From Bacillota bacterium (GTDB lineage Bacteria > Bacillota > Clostridia > Christensenellales > SZUA-584): a stretch of 21,917 bases of DNA. This document shows positions 1 through 8,381 of the stretch, in pieces; positions within the stretch are counted from its first letter, which is position 1; each line of letters begins with the position of its first letter. The translations under genes and the position numbers were made by a program. Below the pieces are notes generated by a model that worked only from the letters and a program-made list of their open reading frames with translations, was not told where the DNA came from and ran no database searches. The stretch lies in NCBI GenBank assembly GCA_023415915.1, contig JAEZIZ010000094.1:1-21917 (forward strand). Reading direction: 5' to 3'.

Positions 1-1
1 G

Positions 2-2128
2 CTATTTGCCGCGCTCGTTACAAACTACTACATAGGCTTCATGCTGTGCATATTCTCGGTGCTTTACTTCATATACAGGTTTTTTGTTACATTGTCCCGC
101 GAAAACTTCAGGCAAATGCTGAAAACAATAATGCCTTACGCGCTCTCTTCGCTTGCCGCGGCAGGGCTCGCGGCGGTTGTGCTGATACCGGCGTTTTACT
201 CGCTGCAGGACGGCAAGGCGTTTTCATTCGACGCGCTTACGTTGACGCCGAATTTTGCGTTCACCGACGTGTTCTCCAAGCTGTTTACCGGCGCGTTCAG
301 CTGGGATGAAGAGATTGCCGGACTTCCGAACATATTCTGCGGTATACCCGTTCTTATATTGGCGCTGCAATACTTTTTAAACGGCGCCGTGCGCCTGAGG
401 GAGAGGATATGCTCTGCGCTGCTTGCCGCCACGCTGCTGTTAAGCTTTTATATTACGATGTTTAACCTTACTTGGCACGGCTTTGCTCCGCCGTCGTGGT
501 TTTTATACAGATATTCGTTTATGTTTAGCTTTGTTGCCATAACTCTTGCTTACAGGAACTATTTGAATTTAAGCGCGCTGACCCCTTCGCGTATAATCTG
601 CGCCGCGCTCGTATTCATCGGGTGCGCGGCGTTCGTCGCGGACAGAAACTTTGCGTTCCTTTCACACGACTTTATCTATCTCGACGTTTTGCTTGCAGTC
701 GCTGCCAGCGCGCTTGTTTACGCATGCGCGAGAATAGAATACCGCACGGCAAAAAAGCCGGCGACGTACGTGGACCCGGCGTTTTCGCCCGTACCCGTTC
801 TACGGACAAAACCCGGTAAAACGCTTCCGGCGCTGATAGCGCTGCTAGCCGTTATGCAGCTTGGAAACCTGTGGCTCAACGCGTACCATACCATCGGTAA
901 GCTGAATGAGGTGTTCTGTGAGGACGTATCGTATTTTACAGATTACGCGCGCAATACAGGCCGGGCGATAGCCGGCGTAAAGAACGGTGACGGCGGATTT
1001 TACCGCATCGAAAAGACTTTTATATACAACATGAACGATTCGATGCTGTTCGATTACGCCGGAATAACGCATTTCAGCTCCACTCAGAAGAATCCGATAA
1101 AGGCATTCCTTGAAAAGCTGGGCTTCAGGAAGTACTACGACTACTGGGTGTTTTACGGCTCCGGGTCCACTGTCTGGGCGGACAGCCTGCTGGGCGTAAA
1201 ATACCTATTAACCGATACTGGCACAATAAAGCCCTATAATACAATATCCGAGGACAACGGCGTAACAGTTTTGCGCAACCCGTACGCGCTGCCTTTGGGC
1301 TTTGCCGCGCCCGCCGATGCGGGCAGCGTTGACTTTTCAAGCGAAACGAGCCTGTTTGAGGCGCAAAACAGCATGTTCCGCAGCCTTGCCCCTCAAAGCA
1401 CGGGCGATATATTTACTCCCGCTTCGGCCCGCATATCGCTTGTAAACGCAACGGAGCAAAACGTCGATGGTTGCCGCGTGTATACTAAGGCGGACGCTTC
1501 CAAAGACGCGTTTGTAGATTACGAAATAAGCATAACGAGCACCGATACGCTGTATTGCTACCTCTACGCCCCCGACATACAGGACGCCGAGATTTTCGTA
1601 AACGGAGAACCGCGAGGCAGATATTTTGATACGTACAAGTGGAACATATTCGCCGTCGGCTCGTTTGCGCCGGGCGAAAATGTAACGGTGCGAGTAAAGC
1701 TGCTGGGCGAAAAGCTTTCCGTTTTGCGCGAAGACTTTTACTATGAGAGTATGGAAGCATTGCATCATTGTTATGACTCGCTGTCCGGCGGCTTTTGCAA
1801 TCTTAATAAAATGAGCAGCTCGCACATCGGAGGCACCGTAAACGTAGAGGGCGAAAACAAGCTGATTGTGTTTACGATACCGTATGAGCGTGCGTGGAGC
1901 GTGTATATAGACGGCGAGCCCGCTCAGGTTAACCTAGTATTCGGCGCATTGCTGGGAGCGCCTATTTCCCCGGGCAGCCACAGTATAGAGCTGCGCTACG
2001 TTCCCGAAGGATTTTGGATCGGGCTCGCTGTGTCCGGAGCATCGCTGCTCGCCATTGTTATATATGCCGCACTGCATATACGCGCAAAACGCCGCGAAAA
2101 CAATAAAGGCATAATGATAAGGTTTTAG
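2..2128 (+). CDS. YfhO-family multispanning membrane protein, 5'-truncated by the window edge
   Basis: The reading frame is open to the left edge, so the gene starts upstream; the ATG at 41 lies inside a membrane segment and is not the real start. The visible ~709 residues begin with hydrophobic sequence containing Asn-Tyr-Tyr-Ile-Gly-Phe, which is typical of YfhO proteins. About six to eight membrane helices follow in the first ~290 residues, then a large extracytoplasmic region (roughly residues 300-670), a final membrane helix and a basic tail with Arg-Ala-Lys-Arg-Arg. Family knowledge: YfhO proteins resemble GT-C glycosyltransferases and are linked to glycosylation of lipoteichoic acid or other cell-surface polymers in Firmicutes. 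Substrate cannot be told here. The stop is TAG. Neighbours give no functional link, and this gene looks unrelated to the sulfur module. Confidence 0.8.
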   Translation, partial: LFAALVTNYYIGFMLCIFSVLYFIYRFFVTLSRENFRQMLKTIMPYALSSLAAAGLAAVVLIPAFYSLQDGKAFSFDALTLTPNFAFTDVFSKLFTGAFSWDEEIAGLPNIFCGIPVLILALQYFLNGAVRLRERICSALLAATLLLSFYITMFNLTWHGFAPPSWFLYRYSFMFSFVAITLAYRNYLNLSALTPSRIICAALVFIGCAAFVADRNFAFLSHDFIYLDVLLAVAASALVYACARIEYRTAKKPATYVDPAFSPVPVLRTKPGKTLPALIALLAVMQLGNLWLNAYHTIGKLNEVFCEDVSYFTDYARNTGRAIAGVKNGDGGFYRIEKTFIYNMNDSMLFDYAGITHFSSTQKNPIKAFLEKLGFRKYYDYWVFYGSGSTVWADSLLGVKYLLTDTGTIKPYNTISEDNGVTVLRNPYALPLGFAAPADAGSVDFSSETSLFEAQNSMFRSLAPQSTGDIFTPASARISLVNATEQNVDGCRVYTKADASKDAFVDYEISITSTDTLYCYLYAPDIQDAEIFVNGEPRGRYFDTYKWNIFAVGSFAPGENVTVRVKLLGEKLSVLREDFYYESMEALHHCYDSLSGGFCNLNKMSSSHIGGTVNVEGENKLIVFTIPYERAWSVYIDGEPAQVNLVFGALLGAPISPGSHSIELRYVPEGFWIGLAVSGASLLAIVIYAALHIRAKRRENNKGIMIRF

Positions 2129-2257
2129 TACCTCTTGATATTCCCCGCCTATGTGATAAACTATAAGCGACAAAATTTTGCATCGAACGTCAACTATTAG
2201 AGCTCTTTAATAATTCAGCCGTGCATAACGCAACAATTTAATATGTTGGAGGTATCC

Positions 2258-3862
2258 ATGAACGTTCTGCTGAAAAACGGCACCGTAATGGACGGCACCG
2301 GCAACGCGCCGTATATCGGTTCGATATTCATAGCGGGCGGCGTAATACGCGATATTTTAAAGGGTGAAATAAACGAGCGCCTTGACTGCGCGGAAATTGA
2401 CTGCGCCGGAAAGGTAATTGCGCCCGGCTTTATAGATTCGCATTCGCATAACGACTGGTTCGCTGCGCTGGCTGACCCTGTGCCATATTTTAAGACTTTC
2501 GCGGAACAGGGGATAACCTCACAGGTGACGGGAAACTGCGGCATGTCTCCGTTCGGATATGAAGCGGGTTCGCCTCACCTTGCGCTGATGGGCAGCGGCA
2601 TATTTAAACTTAACAAAACCGCCAAAGACTATTCGTCGTTCGCCGCGTGGCAGGCCGAGGCGGAGAAACGAACGCCTCTCAATTTAATACCGCTGCAGGG
2701 GCACGGCACAATACGCCTGGGTCTCGCGGGATACGAAAACCGCCCGCTCAGTGAAGATGAAAGGGCGAAGAGAAACGCGAAGATAGAGCGGTCGTTTGAC
2801 GAAGGAGTATTCGGGCTGTCTTTTGGATTGATGTACGAACCCGAACGGTACTCGTCTGCGGCAGAGCTCGAGGAGGCGGCAAGGCTCACCGCAAAGCGCG
2901 GCGGAATACTTACAGTGCATGCGCGTGCGTTTTCCGCGGCGTCCACGTCGTACAGCCCGCCGGTGGGCGGCGAGGCGCATAACATACGCGCGCTGAAAGA
3001 GATGATAGACCTGGCGCGCCGCACCGGCGTAAAGCTGCAGTATTCCCACCTGATATTCGTGGGCACGTCCACATGGAAAACTGCGGACAAGTGCTTGGAG
3101 CTTATAAGAAAGGCAAGGGCGCAGGGCGTAGATATCATGTTTGATATGTACTCTATGACTTTCGGCGTGTCGGTGATAACCGTCGTGCTTCCGAGCTGGT
3201 ATCTGTCGCTGCCCGTTGAAAAGCGCAAGCGCCCGCTTATAAGAACGAGGCTAGCGCTTGAAATAGGTATAACGAAGCGCGCGCTCGGTTTCGACTTTTC
3301 TGATATGCAGATAGCGTGGGCGGGCGAGGGAAGCGAACACATCTGCGGCAAACGCGTAAGCGAGATAGCGGCGGAGCAGAATACGAGCGAGCTTGACGCT
3401 TACATAAAGTTAGTGGAGATGAGCGGCGGTACGGGACGAGTCAACCTTTACCGCTATTACAGCGACGCTTTGATAGAAAAGCTCGCAAAGCACGAAGCGT
3501 CTCTTTTTATGACCGACGCGTGGATAGAGGAAAAAGGCGTGCAGAACGCGGCCGCGTACTCATGCTTCCCCAAATTTCTGGCGCTCTCGCGCGATAAAAA
3601 CATAATTCCCTTAGAGAAAGCCGTGCGCAAGATGTCGGGGGCTGTGGCCGACCGTTTCGGCATACCCGGACGCGGCTATATTAAGAAAGGCTGCGCGGCC
3701 GACGTGACGGTATTCGACCCCTCCATCGTAGGCGAGGGTAGCGATCCCCTTGCGCGCCCTAAAGGGGTTTGCCATGTTTTCATAAACGGCCTACACGTAG
3801 TAAAGAACGGCGCAGCCGACGATTCGCTGCTCAAAGGCGCAGGCAGAATAATAACAAGATAA
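2258..3862 (+). CDS. N-acyl-D-amino-acid deacylase (D-aminoacylase), amidohydrolase superfamily
   Basis: This 534-residue protein is predicted to hydrolyse N-acyl-D-amino acids to the free D-amino acid and carboxylate in the cytosol. The N-terminus has the amidohydrolase beta-domain start (KNGTVMDGTG). The metal motif follows in GFIDSHSHND, then TGNCGMSPFG, whose Cys matches the metal-binding Cys of D-aminoacylases. Further landmarks are HARAF, YSHLIFVG, FMTDAW and a C-terminal GYIKKGCAADVTVFDP typical of the family. Length matches the usual ~480-540. I choose the ATG at 2258 because TTGGAGG lies six bases upstream; the in-frame ATG at 2243 lies on the 5' side of that site and would add MLEVS. 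The gene ends 13 bases from the convergent xdhC, with no terminator visible between. Substrate specificity is not predictable; a role in peptidoglycan or D-amino-acid salvage is inference. Confidence 0.85.
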   Translation: MNVLLKNGTVMDGTGNAPYIGSIFIAGGVIRDILKGEINERLDCAEIDCAGKVIAPGFIDSHSHNDWFAALADPVPYFKTFAEQGITSQVTGNCGMSPFGYEAGSPHLALMGSGIFKLNKTAKDYSSFAAWQAEAEKRTPLNLIPLQGHGTIRLGLAGYENRPLSEDERAKRNAKIERSFDEGVFGLSFGLMYEPERYSSAAELEEAARLTAKRGGILTVHARAFSAASTSYSPPVGGEAHNIRALKEMIDLARRTGVKLQYSHLIFVGTSTWKTADKCLELIRKARAQGVDIMFDMYSMTFGVSVITVVLPSWYLSLPVEKRKRPLIRTRLALEIGITKRALGFDFSDMQIAWAGEGSEHICGKRVSEIAAEQNTSELDAYIKLVEMSGGTGRVNLYRYYSDALIEKLAKHEASLFMTDAWIEEKGVQNAAAYSCFPKFLALSRDKNIIPLEKAVRKMSGAVADRFGIPGRGYIKKGCAADVTVFDPSIVGEGSDPLARPKGVCHVFINGLHVVKNGAADDSLLKGAGRIITR

Positions 3863-3875
3863 GCGCTGGAAGCTG

Positions 3876-4901
3876 TTAATAGTCTTCAATAAGCACCTGC
3901 ATAGTGCCTCCGCAGACCATGCCTTCCTCCTCGGCAGCTTCCGCAGTCAGGTCAACGGTATGCAGGCGGTAACGGCCCGTTCCTATTATCTGCCTTGCGA
4001 TATCTATCACCGCGGCCTCGCTGCAGCCTCCGCCGATGCTGCCCAAAGTCTCGTTATAAGGATATACGAGCATTTTGGCTCCCGCGCCCCTCGGCACGGA
4101 GCCTTTAGCTGATATTACGGTGGCTATGGCTTTTGGCACATCCCCTTCTTCCGCAAGCACGCGAAGCAGCTTGTAATCCGCGCCGGAGCTTTTGCAGACA
4201 CCGCCCGGCTTATCGTTTCTTAGCCGCTTGCAGGCGATAAGCTCGGCCGTTATCGATATCGCTATTTCTTCCGGCGTTACTGCGCCGATATCAATACCTA
4301 TGGGGGAATGCACCCGCGAAAGCTTTTCGGCATTGCAGCCCTTTTCGATAAGCAGCTCTTTAACCGCTGCGACGCGCCTGCGCGAGCCTATCATGCCTAT
4401 ATATGCGGGCTCCGGGCCTTTCAGTATCTGTTCGAGGCATAATGCGTCGTGCCTGTGGCCGCGTGTTATTATCACAACATAATCGCTGCCCGTTATATTA
4501 AGCTTTTCGATGGCTTTATCGAAAGCCTCGCATATCACGACGTCCGCAAACGGGAACCGGGCGATGTTTGCGAAAGTCGGTCGGTCGTCTGAAACCGTCA
4601 CCGAAAATCCTGTCTTTTTTGCGAAGTCGGTCAGCGGGAGAGCTATATGGCCTCCGCCTAAAACGATAAGTCGCTCTTTCGGGTAAAAAGGCTCATACAG
4701 CATATTAATATCGCTGCCGCTCTTAAATACCGGCACGCCCCGCTCAAAAGCGTCTTTCGCGGCGCCGTCAAATTGCGGCCCGCAGTACAACTGCTTTTTT
4801 ATTTCCTCCCGTTTGCCTTGCGGGCCGCCGAGCTGTACGGCCAAAACTGCGGGCTGGTCGCGCAGGCACTCAAACAATGCCCGGTAAATCTTTTGATTCA
4901 A
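3876..4901 (-). CDS. xdhC: XdhC/CoxI-family molybdenum-cofactor maturation protein with permuted domain order
   Basis: This 341-residue protein has a Rossmann domain (about residues 75-230) with VLGGGHIA, VSDDRP, VIITRGHRHD and YIGMIGSRRR, the signature of XdhC C-terminal domains. A CoxI-type domain (about 245-340) follows with SAKGSVPRGAGAKML, GSIGGGCSEA and MVCGGTMQVLIE. In classical XdhC the CoxI domain comes first, so the order here is reversed; residues 1-70 may be a decayed CoxI copy. Family knowledge: XdhC binds Mo-cofactor, helps it receive its terminal sulfur from a NifS-type desulfurase, and delivers it to xanthine dehydrogenase-like enzymes. No molybdenum hydroxylase is in the window. 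It is last in the leftward operon rrf2-cysE-xdhC, 27 bases after cysE, and the operon faces nifS, a possible sulfur donor. Confidence 0.85.
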   Translation of the reverse strand: MNQKIYRALFECLRDQPAVLAVQLGGPQGKREEIKKQLYCGPQFDGAAKDAFERGVPVFKSGSDINMLYEPFYPKERLIVLGGGHIALPLTDFAKKTGFSVTVSDDRPTFANIARFPFADVVICEAFDKAIEKLNITGSDYVVIITRGHRHDALCLEQILKGPEPAYIGMIGSRRRVAAVKELLIEKGCNAEKLSRVHSPIGIDIGAVTPEEIAISITAELIACKRLRNDKPGGVCKSSGADYKLLRVLAEEGDVPKAIATVISAKGSVPRGAGAKMLVYPYNETLGSIGGGCSEAAVIDIARQIIGTGRYRLHTVDLTAEAAEEEGMVCGGTMQVLIEDY

Positions 4902-4928
4902 CTGTTTTCTTCCTTTGTCATTGATTTT

Positions 4929-5849
4929 TTATATTACATAGTCCGATGCGTTAAAATCCGCCTGCCTTATAAAAGGCGACGGCTGTTCGTTGAACACGGT
5001 TGAATATGGAGGAACGGATTGCGTAAGCCACACGTTGCCGCCTATAACGGAATGATGTCCTATCCTTATGTTGCCTAATATCGTAGCGCCTGAATAAACA
5101 ATAACGTTATCTTCGATATCGGGGTGCCGCTTTATCCCCTTTATAGGATTGCCATGCTCGTCGAGCGGAAAGCTCTTTGCGCCCAGCGTAACGCCCTGGT
5201 ACAATTTCACATTATCGCCTATCGTGCACGTTTCCCCTATAACTACGCCCGTCCCGTGGTCTATGAAAAAGCTTTTGCCTATTTTCGCGTTAGGGTGTAT
5301 GTCGATGCCGGTGTTTTTGTGGGCGTATTCCGTCATTATGCGCGGAATCAACGGTACGCCAAGGCTTGCGAAAAGGTGCGCGATACGGTATATGCTGACC
5401 GCTTCCTGCGAAGGGTAGCTCAATATTATCTCTTCAAAAGATTTTGCCGCGGGGTCTCCTTCGTAAGCGGCCAGAATATCAGTGTCCAGCAAGGCTCTTA
5501 TTTCGGGCAGCCCTTCGAGTATCTTTATCGTGATATGCTCCGCTTTTTCTACGCATTCGCTTTTTTCTACACATTCATGTTCAAAAATGCTCTCAATAAT
5601 ATCGGATAAGTTAACGGCGGCGGCTTTCAGCCTGTCCTCAATAACCGATTCGAGAACAGCATGGTTTAAGGGCTCGCGCTCGTAAACGCCCGGAAGTATA
5701 AGCGATCGCAGCTCTTTAAGCATGCCCAGTACTTTCGCCCTTGTGGCGTTGTTCAATACATTGCCGCCAATAAGGCTGCTCTTATTTGTTTTTGCCAGCA
5801 CCGCGGAAATATCTTTTGAATTTTCGGTTAACCAGTCGTTCAGTCGCAT
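4929..5849 (-). CDS. cysE: Serine O-acetyltransferase (EpsC/SatA type)
   Basis: Transfers acetyl from acetyl-CoA to L-serine to give O-acetylserine, the substrate of CysK. The 306-residue protein has an alpha-helical N-terminal half and a left-handed beta-helix from about residue 190: DIHPNAKIGKSFFIDHGTGV, VVIGETCTIGDNV and GVTLGAKSF, with the catalytic His and Asp in FIDHG, and a later hexapeptide stretch (IEDNVIVYSGATILG). The length fits the EpsC-type enzymes of anaerobes. The start ATG overlaps the upstream rrf2 stop by ten bases and has GAAAGGAAA upstream, so the two are translationally coupled. A run encoding ECVEKSECVEKAEH (residues ~92-105) is a short tandem repeat of ECVEK; it lies in the variable helical region. 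Confidence 0.93.
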   Translation of the reverse strand: MRLNDWLTENSKDISAVLAKTNKSSLIGGNVLNNATRAKVLGMLKELRSLILPGVYEREPLNHAVLESVIEDRLKAAAVNLSDIIESIFEHECVEKSECVEKAEHITIKILEGLPEIRALLDTDILAAYEGDPAAKSFEEIILSYPSQEAVSIYRIAHLFASLGVPLIPRIMTEYAHKNTGIDIHPNAKIGKSFFIDHGTGVVIGETCTIGDNVKLYQGVTLGAKSFPLDEHGNPIKGIKRHPDIEDNVIVYSGATILGNIRIGHHSVIGGNVWLTQSVPPYSTVFNEQPSPFIRQADFNASDYVI

Positions 5850-6268
5850 GGCGATTTTCCTTTCATATAAATCTCTGTGATATTTTCTATCGTTATGCTA
5901 TCGAGCGTATCGTTTATCTCTTTGGAAATTCTCTGCCACAATGCGCGGGTTACGCATGAGCCGTATGCAGCGCAGCTAAAGTGGGCATCGTCGGCGCTGC
6001 ATTGCGTAGGCTTAAGCTCCCCTTCCGCCGCCCTTATGACATCGCCGGCGGTTAACAGCGACGAAGGTTTGCTTAAGCGGTAGCCGCCGCCTTTTCCCCG
6101 TACGCTGATGACGACGCCCGCCTTTTTTAAACTCAAAATTATCTGGCTAAGATAACCCTTGTTTATTCCGTGGCGCTCCGCTATATCCGCTATGCTTGAA
6201 TGGCTATGCTGCATTGCAAGGTCGCAGGCGCTCAATAGCGCATATTGTCCGTTCTTCGATATTTTCAT
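5840..6268 (-). CDS. Rrf2-family regulator with a three-cysteine motif (IscR-like)
   Basis: A 142-residue winged-helix regulator. The Rrf2 hallmarks are MKISKNGQYAL at the start, the recognition helix region GYLSQIILSLKKAGVV, and RGKGGGYRLSKP in the wing. Cys90, Cys99 and Cys105 (C-X8-C-X5-C) sit where IscR-type proteins bind their Fe-S cluster, so an Fe-S or redox sensing role is likely. It is the first gene of the leftward rrf2-cysE-xdhC operon and is divergent from nifS-iscU, the genes an IscR-like protein usually controls. Its promoter overlaps that of nifS, and a candidate operator covers its -35, which suggests autoregulation. Whether it recognises that operator, or another Rrf2 in the window does, is not decided by the sequence. 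Confidence 0.88.
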   Translation of the reverse strand: MKISKNGQYALLSACDLAMQHSHSSIADIAERHGINKGYLSQIILSLKKAGVVISVRGKGGGYRLSKPSSLLTAGDVIRAAEGELKPTQCSADDAHFSCAAYGSCVTRALWQRISKEINDTLDSITIENITEIYMKGKSPCD

Positions 6269-6296
6269 ATTTCTCCGTATATTTTTTTAAGGCTTA

Positions 6297-6325
6297 TTGA
6301 CAAACCTTTAATATGAATATATTAT
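6297..6325 (+). promoter_or_regulatory. Promoter of nifS-iscU-rrf2-metA
   Basis: TTGACA at 6297-6302, a 17-base spacer and TATTAT at 6320-6325 form a near-consensus sigma-A promoter pointing to nifS. Its -10 overlaps the -10 of the divergent promoter by five bases, so the two cannot be melted by polymerase independently. Confidence 0.8.
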
Positions 6326-6349
6326 AGCAGTGAAATCATAGTTATTCAA
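6321..6349 (-). promoter_or_regulatory. Divergent promoter of rrf2-cysE-xdhC
   Basis: On the minus strand TTGAAT (6349-6344), a 17-base spacer and a perfect TATAAT (6326-6321) point to the regulator gene. The -35 lies within the candidate operator at 6337-6353. Confidence 0.75.
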
Positions 6350-6353
6350 TAGG
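6337..6353. promoter_or_regulatory. Candidate Rrf2/CymR-type operator, degenerate copy (nifS/rrf2)
   Basis: CATA, nine bases, then TAGG followed by AAT. The right half (TAGGAAT) departs from the TATGAAT of the other copies at one base, while the left CATA is intact. It lies just downstream of the expected nifS start point and over the -35 of the divergent promoter, so one bound protein could repress both directions. A second small dyad, TTATTC-AATAG-GAATAA (6342-6358), overlaps it. Confidence 0.45.
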
Positions 6354-6380
6354 AATAATGATATTTAAGGAAGAAGTAAT

Positions 6381-7571
6381 ATGAAAAAAGAAATATACTT
6401 GGATTATGCGGCAACTACATTTTTAAGACAGGAAGCGTTTGAAGCGATGGTTCCGTATATGAGCGAAATTTACGGCAACCCTTCCAGCCTGCACAATTTC
6501 GGCAGGAAAGCGAAAAGCGCGGTGGACGAGGCGCGCGCAAAAATAGCGCACGTTTTTCGCGCCTTGCCCGAAGAGATATACTTTACGTCCGGCGGTACGG
6601 AGTCGGACAACTGGGCCGTAATCGGCGCGGCATACGCAAACAGAAAGAAAGGCAACCACGTTATAACTACGCGTATAGAACACCCGGCAGTGACAAATGC
6701 GTTTAAAAGGCTTGCCGAGAACGGCTTTAACGTGACGTGGCTCGATGTGGACGAAGACGGCATTGTTGATCTTAATCAGTTAAAATCAAGCCTTACGCCC
6801 GAGACTACGCTTGTGAGTGTAATGTTTGCCAACAACGAGATAGGCACGATAGAGCCTGTTGAGGAGATAGGCATAATAGTAAAAGAGAACTCAAAGGCGT
6901 ATTTTCACGTCGACGCGGTGCAAGCTGCGGGCGCGGTGGATATAGCTCTGGACAAGCTTAATACTATAGACATGATGTCCTTTTCCTCGCACAAGTTTTA
7001 CGGGCCCAAGGGCGTAGGAGGATTGTTCATACGAAAGGGAACGCGCGTGCAGTCGTTTCAGGCGGGAGGTGCGCAGGAGCGCGGCAAACGCGCGGGCACC
7101 GAAAACGTGCCGGGAATAGTCGGCATGGCAAAGGCGCTCGAGCTTGCAGCAGCCGAGATGCCGGAGGAAGGAGCAAGGCTTACGGCTTTGCGTGATCATC
7201 TTATAAAGAGGGTTATGGGCGAGATAGACGGCGTACGCTTAAACGGCCACGCTGAAAAAAGGCTGCCCAATAACGCTAATTTCAGCTTCGATTATATCGA
7301 GGGAGAGTCGCTGCTTATGCGCATGAACGCATTGGGCGTCGCGGCTTCCACAGGCTCGGCCTGCTCGTCAGCGTCGCTCGAGCCGTCGCACGTGCTGCTT
7401 GCTATAGGCTTAAAGCACGAGACGGCGCACGGCTCGTATCGGATAACGCTGGGCAAACGCACGACAAAAGAGGATATAGATTACACGGTGGACGCATTAA
7501 AAAGCGTCGTTAAGGACTTAAGGGAGATGTCGCCGTTGTATCAGACGAAAGGAGCATGCAATGTACAGTGA
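6381..7571 (+). CDS. nifS: Cysteine desulfurase (NifS/IscS group I)
   Basis: A PLP enzyme that takes sulfur from cysteine as a persulfide, leaving alanine, and passes it to scaffold proteins. In the 396 residues, the start YLDYAATT, His101 in IEHPAV, the PLP Lys205 in SSHKFYGPKG and the catalytic Cys328 in STGSACSSASLEPSHVL are all present. The short loop with SACSSASLEPSH places it in group I, not the SufS group. AAGGAAG precedes the ATG. The end overlaps iscU by 11 bases, so NifS and its scaffold are co-translated. Group I enzymes with an adjacent IscU-type scaffold are common in Clostridia. A promoter and candidate operator lie upstream. It could also serve the divergent XdhC as sulfur donor for Mo-cofactor (inference). 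Confidence 0.95.
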   Translation: MKKEIYLDYAATTFLRQEAFEAMVPYMSEIYGNPSSLHNFGRKAKSAVDEARAKIAHVFRALPEEIYFTSGGTESDNWAVIGAAYANRKKGNHVITTRIEHPAVTNAFKRLAENGFNVTWLDVDEDGIVDLNQLKSSLTPETTLVSVMFANNEIGTIEPVEEIGIIVKENSKAYFHVDAVQAAGAVDIALDKLNTIDMMSFSSHKFYGPKGVGGLFIRKGTRVQSFQAGGAQERGKRAGTENVPGIVGMAKALELAAAEMPEEGARLTALRDHLIKRVMGEIDGVRLNGHAEKRLPNNANFSFDYIEGESLLMRMNALGVAASTGSACSSASLEPSHVLLAIGLKHETAHGSYRITLGKRTTKEDIDYTVDALKSVVKDLREMSPLYQTKGACNVQ

Positions 7572-7932
7572 AAAAGTAATGGAGCATTTTGCTTCCCCGC
7601 ACAACGTAGGGGAGTTAAAAGACGCAAACGCGATAGGCGAAGTGGGCAACGCGCAGTGCGGCGATATAATGCGAATGTATTTAAAGATTGAAGACGACGT
7701 GATAAAGGACGCTTCGTTTAAAACGTTCGGATGCTGCGCCGCGATAGCGTCGAGCAGCGTTGCGACGGATATGATAAAGGGCAAGACCATTGAAGAGGCG
7801 CTGGCGCTTAAGAACTCGGATGTTGTAGAAGCGCTGGACGGGCTGCCGCCGATAAAGATACACTGCTCGGTGCTCGCCGAGGAAGCGATAAAAAGCGCAA
7901 TAGAAAACTACAGGGGAAACCAGAAAGAATGA
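7561..7932 (+). CDS. iscU: IscU/NifU N-terminal-type Fe-S cluster scaffold
   Basis: This 123-residue scaffold receives sulfur from the adjacent NifS and assembles Fe-S clusters for delivery to apoproteins. The three ligand cysteines are visible: Cys33 in NAQCGD (with conserved Asp35), Cys58 or Cys59 in FGCCAAIASSS, and Cys102 in KIHCSVLAEEAI with the conserved His before it. The start MYSEKVMEHFASPHNVG is typical. It has only the IscU domain, with no ferredoxin or NifU C-terminal part. AAAGGAG precedes the ATG inside the end of nifS. Its stop overlaps the ATG of the next regulator by four bases. Confidence 0.93.
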   Translation: MYSEKVMEHFASPHNVGELKDANAIGEVGNAQCGDIMRMYLKIEDDVIKDASFKTFGCCAAIASSSVATDMIKGKTIEEALALKNSDVVEALDGLPPIKIHCSVLAEEAIKSAIENYRGNQKE

Positions 7933-8339
7933 AGCTTTCCGCGGGCAGCGAATATGGCTTAAAGGCGCTTGCCGACCTTGCGATCAACCTTAAAGACAAA
8001 CCGGTATCCGTCGCGAGCATAGCCGAGAGACAAAACATACCGTTAAAATACCTGGAGTTGGTGTTTTCGTCTTTAAGGCGGGCGGGTCTTGTCCGCTCGC
8101 TGCAGGGTACGGGCGGAGGTTACATGCTTGCCCGGCCTGCCGCCGAGATACGGCTGAGCGAGATACTCAAGGTGCTAGAAGGCGACCTCTCAATTGTTGA
8201 AGAGGAAGCCGCCGAAAATACGGAGAGCCTTTGCCGCTGCATCAAGGAAAATCTATGGGACGTGGTATCCGGCCGCATATACGACGTGCTCGATTCCATA
8301 TCGCTTCAGGATCTTATCGACAACAAGTGTGAAGCATAG
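7929..8339 (+). CDS. Rrf2-family regulator lacking the three-cysteine cluster motif
   Basis: A 136-residue Rrf2 protein: MKLSAGSEYGLKALADLA at the start, YLELVFSSLRRAGLV in the recognition region and QGTGGGYMLARP in the wing. Instead of the IscR-type C-X(5-8)-C-X5-C there is only Cys102-X-Cys104 and a Cys134 near the end, so a classical Fe-S ligand set is absent. It is third in the nifS operon, overlapping iscU by four bases, and 42 bases before metA. It may sense a cysteine-derived signal or thiols; this is inference. The stop is TAG, and the same frame runs open into metA. Confidence 0.85.
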   Translation: MKLSAGSEYGLKALADLAINLKDKPVSVASIAERQNIPLKYLELVFSSLRRAGLVRSLQGTGGGYMLARPAAEIRLSEILKVLEGDLSIVEEEAAENTESLCRCIKENLWDVVSGRIYDVLDSISLQDLIDNKCEA

Positions 8340-8381
8340 ATAAAGCGCAAAAAACGTGATTGTTTGAAAGGAAGAACCGAT

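Noticed and set aside
2629..3351. 240-codon ORF antisense to the deacylase gene
   Set aside because: Lies wholly within a clear gene on the other strand; sequence is Ser/Arg-rich without recognisable motifs.
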